Of a DNA stretch of 64,000 nt, positions 32,224 through 44,378 are shown one piece after another. The stretch is from Cladopsammia gracilis. Its lineage: Eukaryota > Cnidaria > Anthozoa > Scleractinia > Dendrophylliidae. The first letter of the stretch is position 1. Each line of letters opens with the position of its first letter. The position numbers were made by a program, and so were the translations under genes. The notes under the pieces are model-generated. The model did no database searches. It saw nothing but the letters and a program-made list of their open reading frames with translations, and was not told where the DNA came from. Where the stretch lies: contig JAJGOT010000016.1 in NCBI GenBank assembly GCA_022457155.1, forward strand, positions 434,001 to 498,000, read 5' to 3'.

Positions 32224-33336
32224 ACAGTGATAGTAAAGAGTTTGAGAGCAAGACCTTTGTGACACACGAAATGCTTATAGAACAATGAGAGGAAGATATT
32301 AAGGGAACCTTTGAACAGCGAATCAACAATAATCTGAGTTCCAGCGAGTTTTCCAAGACAGAGGCGATTATCTTGAACAAAAAATGGCCTTGTTGTTTCA
32401 AGTTGCACTCCTGGCCATCTGCAGCCCAAGACAGTTATGTTTTACTCTAACAGCACTAGTAGAATAATTTGAAACAAAACTGGACCGTAATATTTGGGTT
32501 TCCACTGATATAAATATGTCTTTGGTGCTTTTTAAACTAACACTAAAAATGGTGGAGCCCCTAGTGTTAACATTTATTGATAAAACAAAACAAAATAAAG
32601 GCGTTCTTTTTTTTAATAAATCTGAGCATATTCTAAAAAAATTCGGACAATCTTTGAGCCCTCTCAACCACAATACCGCGAGTTGTCTATGTTTAACAGT
32701 TGTTGTAAGTGGTTCCTCATGTTGCACATTTGGATCCAACTTTAGTCAAACATAGGCACGCATTGCGTGCATGAGCTATTTTGAAAATTCCCTAAATGAT
32801 ATGAAATGGTGAAAGCAGCAAAACAGTGGAAGAAAACTAGCACAAATAACCGCCTGCAGATATACGTTTTTCAAATCCTCCGGCTCGCCCCCTACCCCCA
32901 AAAACTACCAAGATCACGAACTGCGTCCCGTTTCTCGAACGTCCCGATAACATTTCGGGCCCGGAAAGCTATCTTATGTGCGCAATGTATTCATTAAAGA
33001 TTAAAATTTTGTTGATTTTGAAAGCTAAGCAATAAAATTCTAAATTGACAAAACAAGTCGAGCTGGTTTGAGGGCTAAAAATGCATCACCATTTTATAGA
33101 TTCTGATTTGAATATGAGTTGCGGGCCCGAAAAGTTGCCGGGACTTTCGAGAAACGGGCCCACTGGGACCAAAACTCTATTTAGGTGGAAAAATGCAAAG
33201 TTTGCTTTTGTATTCTAGCCTAAAGGGTTAGGGTATGAAAATAGGTGGGAAGTTCACGGGATCTTCGGAGTTATTTTATGACGAAACTACGGCCCCAGTG
33301 AAATGAGCAACTGGTCTCTGTAATCAGTGTATTAAA

Positions 33337-34195
33337 TGTCAACCAGAAGAGTCCTGCACAGAAATTTGATGCATCCAAATTGAAGGATTATTATTTTCTG
33401 AAAATTCTAGTCTTTTTTTAAAAAGTTGCTTTTATTATTCACAAAAGAAACGTGGAAATGGTTCCCTTTGGCCGCAAACTAATTAAATTAAATAGTTTTT
33501 AACTCCAAACCACAAGCTAATTAAATTAGTGACAAAAATTCTTTGAACCACCTGTTTCTGTAATGTCAACCAGAAAAGTCTTTAACAGAAACTAAACGCA
33601 TGTAAAATGAATATTGGTAGCCTCCTTGTAAATTGCAACTAATAGTATTCAAACAACTGTTTTTATTCTCCACAAAAAATCGTGCAAATAGAAACAGAAA
33701 CTAATTAGATTAAATTGTTTTCAACTCAAAACCACAACCTTGAGGTTAATATTTGGAACCAAACATCTTTTCCTGTAATGTCGACCAGAAAAGTCTTAAA
33801 TCAGAAACTTAGCGCATCCAAAATGAATTTTGCAACTAATAGTTTTTTGAACAGGCGTTTTTTAACGCACCATAAGAATTAACATTTTCTCGAAAACATG
33901 TTGAATTCCATCACGTACCAGTTTCTATAAGAACAAAGTTCAACATTTGCACGTGCACACAACGTGACTGCTCATACAAAATACAGTCGCTACTCGCTTA
34001 TCGTAATCGCTTGGGGCATACAATTAATAACCTACACATCTGCTCACATTAATTCACAGAAAGATAAACGTTTTAAATACTGTAAATTGTATATTCAGGA
34101 TTGCATTAAGTTTTCTCTGTTGAACTCCATGCATCCCAGACAAGTTTCTATAAGGACAAAGTTCAACATTTTCACGGGCAGACAACGTGACTGAC
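33337..34195. repeat. Diverged tandem repeats, period about 220 bp
   Basis: ATGTCAACCAGAA(A/G)AGTC recurs at about 33337, 33562 and 33776. AACTAATTA(A/G)ATTAAAT recurs at about 33478 and 33705. TTTCTATAAG(A/G)ACAAAG recurs at about 33922 and 34145. The common spacing of 214-227 bases indicates an old satellite-like array of about four units. Confidence 0.6.
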
Positions 34196-34694
34196 AAAAA
34201 AGATACCATTTCAAATAGTAATCACTTGAAACCCAGGTTTGAAACATCCAATTCATATTCCACATCACATTATTTGAAATCCGCTTGCCGTTTTTGCAAT
34301 AAAGCTATACTTTCTTATTTCAGTACAAGCTCACCTATAAACGTAACCGCAGTCCACATTTTTTGGACGTCTCATCCCTCGCAGACCATTAATTGTACAA
34401 TTCATGCATAGAGCACATTTTAGGTAGTATTTCCGAATAAATGCCCTTGATATTGCCATGTTAGCAAGCCAGTCGGGATTACTGCACAATTCCCAACCAA
34501 CAAATCTTCAAAACGTTACACTTTTAGTGTTTGAGGCAACAATCGCGAACATCCAAGATGGCTGATTTTCAATTCATGCCAAGTGCCCTTCTCTGACCTT
34601 CAGTAATACCATTTTAGAAGCGAGAATTTGATTGGCTGACATAGTACACGGTGTACATACTAGAGACGATCTGATTGGTGTGACATAGCCCAAG

Positions 34695-34737
34695 ACATAC
34701 ATCCATCCATACATACATACATACATACATACATACT
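34695..34737. repeat. CATA/CATC microsatellite
   Basis: About ten tandem four-base units, mostly CATA, with CATC near the left end. Confidence 0.85.
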
Positions 34738-35008
34738 AACAAACAAACATCACAAACCAACCTTTGCGCCTGCTAATGAGCTATTTTTTTCAAAATAGCT
34801 CAAATGAGTAAAAACGTCCTTCCAGCCTTGCGTAAGCAACAGTACAAGAGTTTTGTCACACAACTGTCAAGAAAAAAAAAAAAAACAAACAAACAAGAAG
34901 GGAAATTGTCCACTTGTCTAAGCACACTATCATGACGTAACAAGTTATATTACCGAAAACAAATAAAGATCAGACTGCGCCAACATATCGATAGCATTGG
35001 AAGAGTTT

Positions 35009-35093
35009 TTCCGAGAAATCTCTAGAAGCACCATATGTTTTTTTTTTCCGAGAAAGATATTTGCATATGATACTACGGTTCCGGGGATTCCCC
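35009..35093 (-). promoter_or_regulatory. Second ghost A-type promoter
   Basis: TTCCGAGAA at 35009-35017 and 35046-35054 and GGGGATTCCCC at 35083-35093 match the ghost at 20226-20306. Again no gene follows on the minus strand to the left. About 370 bases of unrelated sequence follow at 35096-35470, where the homologous C-block is continuous. Confidence 0.5.
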
Positions 35094-36118
35094 TAGTAAC
35101 TAGAAATACGTGTCTCACAGAACCTCGCGAAGCTCGGGGAAGGGTGCACCGCGAGTCGAAAATCTCGATTTGGGTATGAGGCTTTTCGCTATTCCACTTC
35201 GTCTTCTTTGCAACCAAAAACGTTGGTAAAAGGTCCTTTCGATGGTTCGCGTACCGTTTACCGTCCGCCACCTTTGTTTACCATACTCTTGTATAGGCTT
35301 ACATGAAGTAGTACCACATTGTTGCCAGGCAACTGCAGGACACCATCAAAATTCCCTCGAATTCGCGCGGCTTAGCTCCCGAGGCACGACAAATTTATTA
35401 ACCTCGCTACGCTCGGGCATTCGGCCCTCGCTTCGCGAGGAATGACATTCAACTTCTATTGGTCGCGCGCTTTGACACTGTTGCTTCTGTTTGCAAGCAT
35501 GCAAAAAGTAATATGGAAATGACACGATGCGTAAGCAGACACTGTGTTTAACAATAAGTTGAAAAGAGGAATATGAACGTTGAATTTTATCATAAACCAG
35601 TTTAATATGTTTCAACTCTTAAAATAAGGTCAAGCTATTGTAGTCTACTGACTGGTTCGCATGGCAACGACACCCACATTGCATACAGCTGCGGGTATAT
35701 ATTTTAAAAGCTTTCAGAGCAAACAACATCAGCAAACGCATCAGACCGATATTATACTTTGAGCAAATTGCTAATTTTCTGCTGTAAAACAACACCCCAT
35801 CATGTACAACTTGAATTCGCTGATTCTCACTCAATGTTCTTGATTTAATATTAATAGATATTTTTATAGCGGAATACAGGCTGCAGACAATGCGAGATCC
35901 TGTACATTCGTAAGATGAACATGTACATTCAACACTTATTATGAAATACTCAACAAAAAGAGAACTGTAACATCAGCTACTTATTATTTATTTAAAAGTA
36001 AATGCCGATTTTTGGATGTAAAAACAAAAGCGAATCTAATCGGCTTGTCATACACGTTATTTCTGTAGCTAGGGCCGACTTGAAGCAGCCGGATCAGTGA
36101 AACATGACTGTTATGAAT

Positions 36119-36870
36119 ATGTCATCGGCTTGCCCCCGGGGTAGGACCCCGTTCAACCAGGGGAATATATCGGGGAATACAAGGGGATACAACTGCTAAA
36201 GCGACGGTCATATAACAATTTGATTAAACAAATGAAATAAGTGTTCCATAGTCCAACAGCAATGTGAAATCAAGTGATTTCGTTCTCATGACAAATCGCA
36301 GAAACAGCGAGAAAACGTGCACTTGCACTTGTGCGTTGCTTGATTGATCAGTAAAGTCTGGTTATCACATGTAAAAGTAATGTGTACTGTTCCTGTTCCT
36401 GTTTTCAGTTTTTTTTTGTGTGTTTTTGCTGCCGAAAAAGAAATATGATATCGCTGATAAATTAATAACTACATAAATACAACGAATAACTATAATACTA
36501 AAATAGTTGGCCTTGAGACTATTTGTAAAGCATCATGAATAATGCTCTCAGAATGGACTTCTGAGGCTCTCCGTGATACCATACTTCATCTTCCATTGTG
36601 ATACCATACTTCATCTTCCATGGTATTGATTTTTTGTAATGAAGATATTTACATTGCTTCTCCAAGCCTAAAATGAATCCTTAAAATTTGATCTCCGAAC
36701 TATCATTGAAAAGTCCCCTCAATTTAATCAAATGATTATCCTTCTCTATCACCTCTGGGGGATTTTTCGTTGAGAAGCACTTGACCCAGGGGACTTTGTC
36801 TTGTTAGATTCCCCCACCCCTTGGGGAAAATTCTCAACTTTGCTCGAACCCAGGGGCAAGCGGATGACAT
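36119..36870. mobile_element. Inverted-repeat element, 752 bp
   Basis: Ends begin ATGTCATCGGCTTGCCCC and ATGTCATCCGCTTGCCCC. The homologous C-block (about 20955) lacks it and reads straight from CATGACTGTTAT to ACACGCG. A 24-base direct duplication (GTGATACCATACTTCATC) lies inside. Non-coding. Confidence 0.65.
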
Positions 36871-37280
36871 GTGCATTATACATGCGGTTTGAAACAGTCT
36901 CGGTTTGTCTCTTTTCTTCCCCAATGGTTTTCTGGCATGGCTGGCCTGCTTATTCGTCGCTTTAACAAAACGCCAGTTTGATCATGTGCTGTACGTGACA
37001 GAATTGCCTAAAATACAATTCAATGATGTTTATATTAAACCCGACTTACAAGGTCACCCACAGATTGTCTCAGTGAAATATTTTTCGGGAGGTTATAGTC
37101 GCGGCCGGGAGTCGCGGCCCCAAATATTCCTCTAAAATTACTACAACAACTTTGAAATTCTTACTACCCTAAACCTTAATATGTAAATATATAACCTGTA
37201 ATAGAGAACATAACTGAAACTGGCATCAAATTCTATCAAAAAAGTATTTAGTTGTAGTCGAGAGACTGGTCAATCTAGAT

Positions 37281-37612
37281 CATCCTCTTCGCTTGATCCA
37301 GTAGATTTCAAGCACTGACATGTACATGGCGATGCCATTCTTTGCAATGAATATGGATCCTTCCGTTTCTGTACTTGAAGAAGATGACCAAACGAATAAT
37401 CAAAAACACGAGATTTCACCCTATTGCGGTGTTAAGCAAGATCTTTGCGAAGTTCGTCAGTGTTTTCCTTTGACAAGTTTGTTTTCTGCCAAATGCGACG
37501 AGAGACAACAGCAAACTAAAGCATGCCATGGCGACCATCCATATCCCAAATGCTTTGAGGATTCCATGACTGTTTTCGCTTTTTCGTCGTCAAGAAAAAA
37601 TGTCCAACACAA
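37281..37612 (-). pseudogene. 3-prime fragment of a C-type TMEM26-like gene
   Basis: This stretch matches the C-terminal half of C/I/K (GTACATGGCGATGCCATTC, GCATGCCATGGCGACCAT, then the region for the VEMLDIVL core). It has many substitutions and small gaps, and ends at a junction near 37612. It sits just beyond the I stop codon, so a second C-type copy once lay here. A further trace is at 42075-42190 beyond K. Confidence 0.7.
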
Positions 37613-37670
37613 CTGATGCTGGCATTAAAAGCGGTCTATCAATAAAGTTTTTAGTTGTAGCCGAGAGAGG

Positions 37671-38493
37671 TCAAACTTGATCACTGGGAGCCACTGCACT
37701 TTCACTGATGATCCAGTAGATTTCCAGCACGGATATGTACATGGCGATGCCATTCTTTGCGATGAAGATGGATTCTTCCTTTTTGTACTTGAAGAAGATG
37801 ACCAGACGAATGATCAAAAACACGAGATTAACACAAAAAATTTGCACCAAATTGCGGTATTTAGAAAGATCTTTGCGGAGTTCGTGTTTTCCTTCGTCAA
37901 GTTTGTTTTCTGCTAATTGGACGAGAGACAACAGGAAACTAAAGCATGCCACGGCGACCATGACTATCGCGAATCCTTTGGGGATTCCATGACTGTTTTC
38001 ACTTTCGTCAAGAACAATGTCCAACATTTCAACTGCATCAAAGAGATCTATGGTTATCTGGAGGGTAAGCTTGAAAGCCAGTTCTCTGTACTTCTCGTTT
38101 TCGCTCAGATCTGAAGCTGTATTCGGCACAAAGAGGAAGAGGACCGGTGTAATACACAGCACCGACTTTCAAAGTGTTAGGACCAAGGAACTTGTCCTTG
38201 TCGAGGTCGTCGCCGACTAAAGCATAAGTGATGGCAATGTTGGGAATCAGGGCAAAGACAACGTAAAGACCCCAGGTGAAAAACATGGTGATCAGTGTCG
38301 CTTCAGTTCGCAGCACGCAGTAGATCCAGTAAGCCAATGCTGGAATATACAGAAGGAAGACGGGAATCCACCTATTATCATCTGTGTATGTTGTTGGGTA
38401 TGCTGCGAGGAAGCCACCTTGTATCATCAGAAGAACACAAAATATAGCACGCCCTATAAAAACCAATTTCACGGCTTCACACTGAGTAGCCAT
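37671..38493 (-). pseudogene. TMEM26-like locus I, single-base frameshift
   Basis: Aligned with K and C the gene is complete, from MATQCEAVKLVF to SAVAPSDQV. The exception is one extra base at about 38161-38163 (CACAGCACCGACTTTC against CACAGCACGACTTTC in K). The shift falls after GPNTLKV, before the fourth membrane segment. Everything after it is intact in the next frame, including DLFDAVEML and FIAKNG, so the lesion is very recent or a sequencing error. Its promoter is intact (TTCCGAGAA 38576-38584, GGGTATTCCCC 38615-38625). Confidence 0.8.
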
Positions 38494-38575
38494 TGCAGAC
38501 TAGAAAAGAAAACTAACTCTATCAGATAATGCTGAATGCGATGCTTTTCTATTATTCGATAATGACACGTCACCT

Positions 38576-38883
38576 TTCCGAGAAATCATGTCACATGACA
38601 TCATGCAGAGCGGAGGGTATTCCCCGACAGTGCTTTCTTTCAAGAGGCAGCTGGGAAAGACAATGATATTTAACTGCAATTTTTTACAGCAATGGCTACA
38701 AAGATTGTTTTCTTCTTTCCACAACAATCGTCAAGCGGCATAACAATCTAAAAGTACTATTGCGAGAAACGGCTTCAAATATAAAATATGGCGTCATTTT
38801 TCGAGGAATGTTTGTGCGTCTTTTGTTTCAGAAATATTCAATATTCTTTTCTCGTAAATGTCAATCTTTGAGGTTTCTGGGAA
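38576..38883. promoter_or_regulatory. Bidirectional promoter between I and J
   Basis: For I: TTCCGAGAA at 38576-38584 and kappa-B-like GGGTATTCCCC at 38615-38625. For J: TTCTGGGAA at 38875-38883; the second D-type site is degraded (TTCTCGTAA). A TTAA element (38931-39519) separates the J site from its former start codon. Confidence 0.45.
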
Positions 38884-38930
38884 AGGTCGCAAGTCCAAAG
38901 GCTCAAACGTTCCCATAGTTTTCAATTTAA

Positions 38931-39519
38931 TCCTCGCACTTACACGCAAACTTATACCCCCACCGTGGTACAAGGAGGGGGGGGGGAAGGGGGGTTGTTG
39001 TTGGACCCCTCTTAGGTTTTTGCAATATTCCGGAAATATTTTACATCTAATAGATAGCCCATGATGTGCTGTACAAGATAAGGTAAATATTATGGGTTGT
39101 GACGCTGCTGGGGTCCGTGACGTCATCCAAAATGGCCGCAAAGACGGCCGCCATCTTGGATTTTACTAAAAATTCAAATTTATCGGGAAAATGTGGAAAT
39201 TGCAAATATCGTTTGCTAGAGTTACAAAATAACATATAATTAAACATTCTGATGCTTTTGGTAGCATTTTATATGTTTTTTTCGCTGAAAAAAGGTGAAA
39301 AACACGCATTTTTCTTCAAAATTGGCTTGACCACATGTTACTTATGACGTCATTCTCGTTACCATTACAACCGGTTGTCGCCAACTTTTCCAAAACCGTG
39401 TCTTAAGGATAAATGAACAGCTACTGAAAACGGCATGTGCTAATCTGAAATGGTCTTGAAAATATCGGAGAAAAACCTCAACTACCCCCCCCCCCCCCCC
39501 CCTTTTGTACGTCCGAGGG
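38931..39519. mobile_element. TTAA-type MITE family, copy 2 (589 bp)
   Basis: TTAA flanks both sides (38927-38930 and 39520-39523). Content is as in copy 1 at 9239, with a C-tract near the right end and a G-tract near the left. It lies in the I-J promoter interval; the C-D interval lacks it. Confidence 0.75.
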
Positions 39520-39591
39520 TTAAATTGTGCAACTTGACCTCGGATGACAGAATTTGTTTAGGTTTATACTATAACTGACTATAACGAATTA

Positions 39592-40281
39592 ATGGCTTCA
39601 TTTCTAATTTGCTTGGGACAATTCGCCTTTTTCGTCCTAATAATCATTCAGGCTGCTTCGCTTGCTTCATATCCAGCAAAGTATGAAGGTGACTGAGATG
39701 GCTTTTATGGATTAGTTCTGCTTTATGTAGCAGTTCTTTTACAGTGGCTTTATGTCATCTGCAATCACGGAAAGCTTCGATGGCTACTTCTTGTCTGGCT
39801 GTCATATACGATCGCCTTAGTGATTTTCATTGGAATAATCTTTTAATCTTTGGAGGAACTGACCCACTATTTCAGAACAAACTCGACAAGGAAGCCCTCT
39901 TTGGTCCAAATGTCTTGAAGATGACACTTTGCCTGTCTCCGGTTCTTCTGTTGCTGCTACTGAACACAAGTACTGATTCGAATTCCTACAGAGAGCAGAT
40001 ATGGATGTTTTCTCTACGCATAGTATTGGACCTATTCGATGTAGTTGAAATGTTGGAAGTAATTCTATAAAAAAATGACATCAGCCATGAAGTTTCACGA
40101 GATTTTGAAATAGGCATAATTTTCGTTGTCTGTTTCAGCTTCTTGCTCTCGACTTTACAGTTGATGTAAGTAAAGCTGCGATACGACGAATGGGAAACTC
40201 GCGAGTGTACATCGATATCGCGAAAAACCCTCCAGATCCTCTTTGTCAACGCAGTGTTTTTGGCACTTCGGTTGGATCTTG
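39592..40281 (+). pseudogene. TMEM26-like locus J, decayed copy of D
   Basis: It begins with the D-type start (ATGGCTTCATTTCTAATTTG). There is then an in-frame TGA after 3 added bases near 39693, an 8-base duplication near 39845 and further stops (CTATAA near 40066, TGTAAG near 40165). It ends abruptly at CGGTTGGATCTT (40281), before the last membrane segment, where unrelated AT-rich DNA starts. Clearly dead. Confidence 0.85.
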
Positions 40282-41056
40282 GTGGCCTAGGTGTGCCTTA
40301 TTAGAACTGTACATTATTTCTATACTTCTTTAATGTTTTTATAATTTTATTTAATGTATTGCATATTTTATTGTTTATTTTTTATGATTTTTGTTATATA
40401 TTGTTTGCTTTTTAGTTTTTGATACAGTATTTTTATAGTTATTATTATTCAATTCCAGCTTCAATTCAATTTCAGTTTCAGTTCTATTTCAGTTTCAATT
40501 CAATTTCACTTTTAAAACGAGTTTTATTTTGTTTATTTTGTCTCAGTTTTGTTTTTTAAAAGTTTCATTGAAGTTAAAAAAAGAAACCTAAACTGCATCA
40601 TGACCTATGAGGGCCATAGTCCACAATGCCATGCACGCATGTTGAGGTGCGTGGCTATTCGTACGGCACCCGTACGCGGACTTCGATTTGTTATTCGTAC
40701 GGGAGTCCAAAACTTTTGTTAATTTGCGATGTTATTCTTTACTTTTGTTGGTCCACAATATTAAATGTTCGTTTAGCTTTACGAAGCGCTTCTGGTAATG
40801 ATGTTGATTCGGCAATGTACATTTAAATGTACATTTAAACTTATCGTGGAACACTCAACATACAGTGAACTGGAACATCAGCTATTCATTACTTATTTAA
40901 AAATAGATACCGATTTCTTTGCGATAAAAAAAAAACACACAAGCTAATCGGGTTGTCATACGTGTTATGTCTGTAAGCCGGGCCCGTCCTGAAACAGCCG
41001 AATCAGTGGAAAACGACTGTTACAAATAAGCGTTTTGTACTAAGCAGTCTTGGTTA
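40282..41056. other. Gene-free junction between block 2 and block 3
   Basis: After the J truncation comes T-rich, TTTCAGTTTCAATTC-repetitive DNA to about 40570. From about 40840 the sequence again matches the 3-prime flank of C (20770-20990), marking the start of the next block. The E and F copies expected after J are absent. Confidence 0.5.
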
Positions 41057-41688
41057 AACCCTCGACCGTGGTACAAGGGGGGGGGGGGGGGGGGGGGGTG
41101 GGGTTGGGTTTTTGTGATGTTGCAATATTTTGGAAATATTTTACATCTAATATATAGCCCGCGATGTGCTCTTTAAGATAAGGTAAATATAATGGGTTGT
41201 GGCGCTGCTGGGGTCCATGACGTCATCCAAAATGGCCGCCAACATAGCCGCCATCTTGGATTTTACTTAAAATTTAAATTTATCGGAAAAATGCGGAAAG
41301 ACATTTTGATGCTTTCGGTTAGACTTAGACACAAGTTGCTCTACTACTTTTTTGGCAACATTTGCCATTTCGGGACAAAATGGCAAAAGTTTCCCGAAAT
41401 GGAAAAAGTTGCCGAAAATGTCAAAAGTTGGCAAAAAGTTGCCGAGCAACTTGTGTCTAAGCCTAATTTTGGTAGCATTTTATGTTTTTTCACTGAAAAA
41501 AGGTGAAACACACGCATTTTTTCTTGAAAAACGGCTTGACTTCATGTTACTTATAACGTTATATCTCGTTACCATAACAACCGGTCGTCGCCAAACTTTA
41601 TCAAAATGTGTCTCAAGGATAAACGAACAGCTACCGAAAATGGCATGTGCTAATCGTAAATGGTCTTGAAAATATGAACGTCCGAGGG
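41057..41688. mobile_element. TTAA-type MITE family, copy 3, with nested foldback
   Basis: TTAA at 41053-41056 and 41689-41692. It has a G-tract of about 20 bases near the left end and GGTTGTGGCGCTGCTGGGG as in the other copies. A nested foldback (41322-41463, ends GACTTAGACACAAGTTGCTC and complement GAGCAACTTGTGTCTAAG) interrupts the segment that is continuous in copies 1 and 2. Confidence 0.75.
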
Positions 41689-42074
41689 TTAACTCTGTTC
41701 TTCCTCGAAGGCATCGCTGGTTTACTTTTTCAACGTCAGATTGATCATGAGCTGTATTTGACAGAATTACCTAAACTAAAAAAAATACCTTATATTAAAC
41801 CTGACTGTAACGTCACCCAAAGAACGTCTCCGTGAAATATTCTTCGCTATTGTCGCGGACCCAAATATTCGGATCCCTACAAAAACCAGAAATAAAATGG
41901 GAAACAGAGAAGACAATTTTTTTAGTATATATTTTGCCTGAGAGAAAGGAAAATTCAAAATTTAAAATATAAATTTTTCTACAACTTTTCAGTTACTAAA
42001 ATGTTTGATCACAAAGCTAGCAATGATATTCTATTTGAAAAATTCCAGATGAAAAACCTAATCATCTCTTCACA

Positions 42075-42190
42075 ATATGATCCAGTACTGATTTCCAGCG
42101 CGAACATAATTCACATATGCATGTCTATGGCGATGTCATTCTTAGCGATCGATTGAAGATGGTCTCTATTTTTAATTGAATCATATAACC
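42075..42190 (-). pseudogene. Relic of a C-type gene 3-prime end
   Basis: GATCCAGTACTGATTTCCAG and TATGGCGATGTCATTCTTAG resemble the C-terminal coding region of K/C but with gaps and substitutions. It is the same position relative to K as the fragment at 37281 relative to I. Confidence 0.5.
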
Positions 42191-42416
42191 AGACAAACAA
42201 GTATCAATACACAAGATTCACACAAATTACTTTTCATCACATTACGAGCATTTCTGCCTTTCTTCTAAATACTCTTTTTCCTTAGGGTTAAATGCCTCTG
42301 AAATTACTGCAACAACTTTAGACGTTTTTCACTACACTAAACCTAAATAGAGAACACAACTTATGCTGGCATTAAAGCGGTCTATCAATAAAGTTCTTAG
42401 TTGTAGCCGAGAGAGG

Positions 42417-43238
42417 TCAAACTTGATCACTGGGAGCCACTTCACTTTTATTGATGATCCAGTAGATTTCCAGCGCGGACATGTACATGGCGATGCCATT
42501 CTTTGCGATGAATATGGATTCTTCCTTTTTGTACTTGAAGAAGATAACCAGACGAATTATCAAAAACACGAAATTGACAAAAACCAATTGTACCACACAG
42601 CGCAATAAAGCTCGACCGTCGTGGAGTTCGTCAGGTTTTCCTTCGTCAAGTTTGTTTTCTGCCAATTGGACGAGAGACAACAGGAAACTAAAGCATGCCA
42701 CGGCGACCATGACTATCGCGAATCCTTTGGGGATTCCATGACTGTTTTCACTTTCGTCAAGAACAATGTCCAACATTTCAACTGCATCAAAGAGATCTAT
42801 GGTTATCTGGAGGGTGAGCTTGAAAGCCAGTTCTCTGTACTTCTCGTTTTCGCTCAGATCTGAAGCTGTATTCGGCACAAAAAGGAAGAGGACCGGTGTA
42901 ATACACAGCACGACTTTCAAAGTGTTAGGACCAAGGAACTTGTCTTTGTCAAGGTCGTCGCCGACTAAAGCATAAGTGATGGCAATGTTGGGAATCAGGG
43001 CAAAGACAACGTAAAGACCCCAGGTAAAAAACATTTTGATAAGTGTCGCTTCAGTCCACAGGCAGTGGAACCAGTAAGCCAGTGCTGGAGTATACAGAAC
43101 GAAGACGGGAATCCACCTATTATCATCTTTGTATGTTGCTGGGTATGCTGCGAGGAAACCACTTTGTATCATCAGAAGAGCACAAATTATAGCACGCCCT
43201 ATAAAAACCGATTTCACCGCTTCACACTGAGTAGCCAT
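42417..43238 (-). CDS. TMEM26-like membrane protein (locus K)
   Basis: 273 residues, single exon, start MATQCEAVKSVF. Predicted membrane segments are at about 11-31, 42-61, 67-92, 107-123, 138-158, 172-192, 209-234 and 241-262. DLFDAVEML is at 149-157, Arg229 in the seventh segment and FIAKNG at 243-248. It is nearly identical to I, apart from a differing stretch at KPDELHDGRALLRCVV (about 201-216), where the three C-type copies disagree most; this is the loop before the seventh segment. The promoter has TTCCGAGAA at 43322-43330; its kappa-B-like site is degraded. The D-type neighbour is gone. Confidence 0.82.
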   Translation of the reverse strand: MATQCEAVKSVFIGRAIICALLMIQSGFLAAYPATYKDDNRWIPVFVLYTPALAYWFHCLWTEATLIKMFFTWGLYVVFALIPNIAITYALVGDDLDKDKFLGPNTLKVVLCITPVLFLFVPNTASDLSENEKYRELAFKLTLQITIDLFDAVEMLDIVLDESENSHGIPKGFAIVMVAVACFSFLLSLVQLAENKLDEGKPDELHDGRALLRCVVQLVFVNFVFLIIRLVIFFKYKKEESIFIAKNGIAMYMSALEIYWIINKSEVAPSDQV

Positions 43239-44297
43239 TGCAGACTAGAAAAGAAAACTAAATCTGTCAGATAATGCTGAATGCGGTGCTTTTCTACTAA
43301 TTCGATAATGACAGGTCATCTTTCCGAGAAATCATGTCACATGACATCATACAAAGCGGAGCGTCTTCCCGGGCAGTGGTTTGTTTCAAGAAGGATCGAA
43401 TGAAGTCAGCTGGGCAGGCCCATTATCGACAACATATTTAACTTTTAATTGTTTATGTACTGTTCACAGCAATAGCTATAAAAACTGTTTTATTATTCTC
43501 ATATCGTCAAGCGGCTTAAAAATATAAATGTACTATTGTGAGCCGCACGGCTTCAAATATGAAATATTACGTAATTTTCTAGGAATGTTTGTGCGTCTTT
43601 TGTTTCAGAAATTTTCAAAATTCTTTTCTCGGAACTGTCAAGCTTTGAGTTTTCTGAGAAAGGTCGCGAGTCCAAAGATTAAACGTTGCATTTTTTCCAG
43701 TGTAAATTGTGCAACTTGGCCTTGGATGAGAGAATTCGTTTAGGTTTATACTATAAACATGTGCTGGGAAGCGCATGTTTGCTTTTGAGTTTTCCATACA
43801 TTTCTCTGTAAAACTAGAAAATTTTAAAGAGAAATGTATGGAAAACTCAAAAGCAAACATACAATCACAACCCTCAAATTTAATCGCTCTGAAAACTTTT
43901 GCAGGATATCTTAAGATAACAGACCACAGATATTCCAGAAATTAAATTTTATGGTGAGTATTTTTAAAACATTGAATTCTCATATTAACACTGTATTTGC
44001 ACCCCGTTTGCCCAACTTTCAAAATGGCGGTCCCGACCGTGAAACCTTCTATAGTCTCCATTAGGTTTTCTGGTGTTGTTTGTGTAATACATTATTTTCA
44101 TATTGATGTTTTTGCATTGCACATGTCGGTTCTGTGAACAAAGGAAGTTTCGTGAATTGAGAAGCATAAGTTAGGTTTTACAACGGGTTTGTACCAATGT
44201 GGGATAATTCGATTCGATTTTCCAATTACACGAAGGCTTTTTATAGAGATTAAGACAAACTTTGTATTGGAGTCAATCCTCATCTCAGTATAATTTA
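43239..44297. other. K upstream region and deleted D-type gene
   Basis: The D-type promoter is still present (TTCTCGGAA 43626-43634, TTCTGAGAA 43652-43660, and the usual pre-start sequence to about 43757). No gene follows: a 33-bp hairpin (43775-43860) and about 190 unrelated bases replace the coding region. From about 44055 the sequence resumes with the D 3-prime flank (compare 23675). Confidence 0.6.
43775..43860. repeat. Perfect 33-bp hairpin at the deletion junction
   Basis: 43775-43807 (ATGTTTGCTTTTGAGTTTTC and on) is exactly complementary to 43828-43860, with a 20-base loop. It lies just after the D-type promoter remnant, where the coding region is missing. Confidence 0.85.
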
Positions 44298-44378
44298 GGG
44301 TAAATTCCCTGAAGCATGACAATGCATGCAAACTACTTTCTTGGAAGGCCACATGTCGCTTTAAGTGATTTCTCGGAA
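44298..44378 (+). promoter_or_regulatory. Degraded kappa-B and intact GAS upstream of locus L
   Basis: GGGTAAATTCCC (44298-44309) is the E-type palindrome with one inserted T. TTCTCGGAA is intact at 44370-44378. About 690 bases of inserted DNA (44595-45285) separate the module from the L start codon; E lacks that DNA. Confidence 0.4.

Larger units (their letters stand above)
32224..34900. other. Gene-free stretch after H
   Basis: 32250-32740 matches the B 3-prime region (18000-18500). From about 33300 there are tandem diverged repeats of about 220 bp (separate entry) and a CATA microsatellite. No coding sequence was recognised. Confidence 0.5.
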
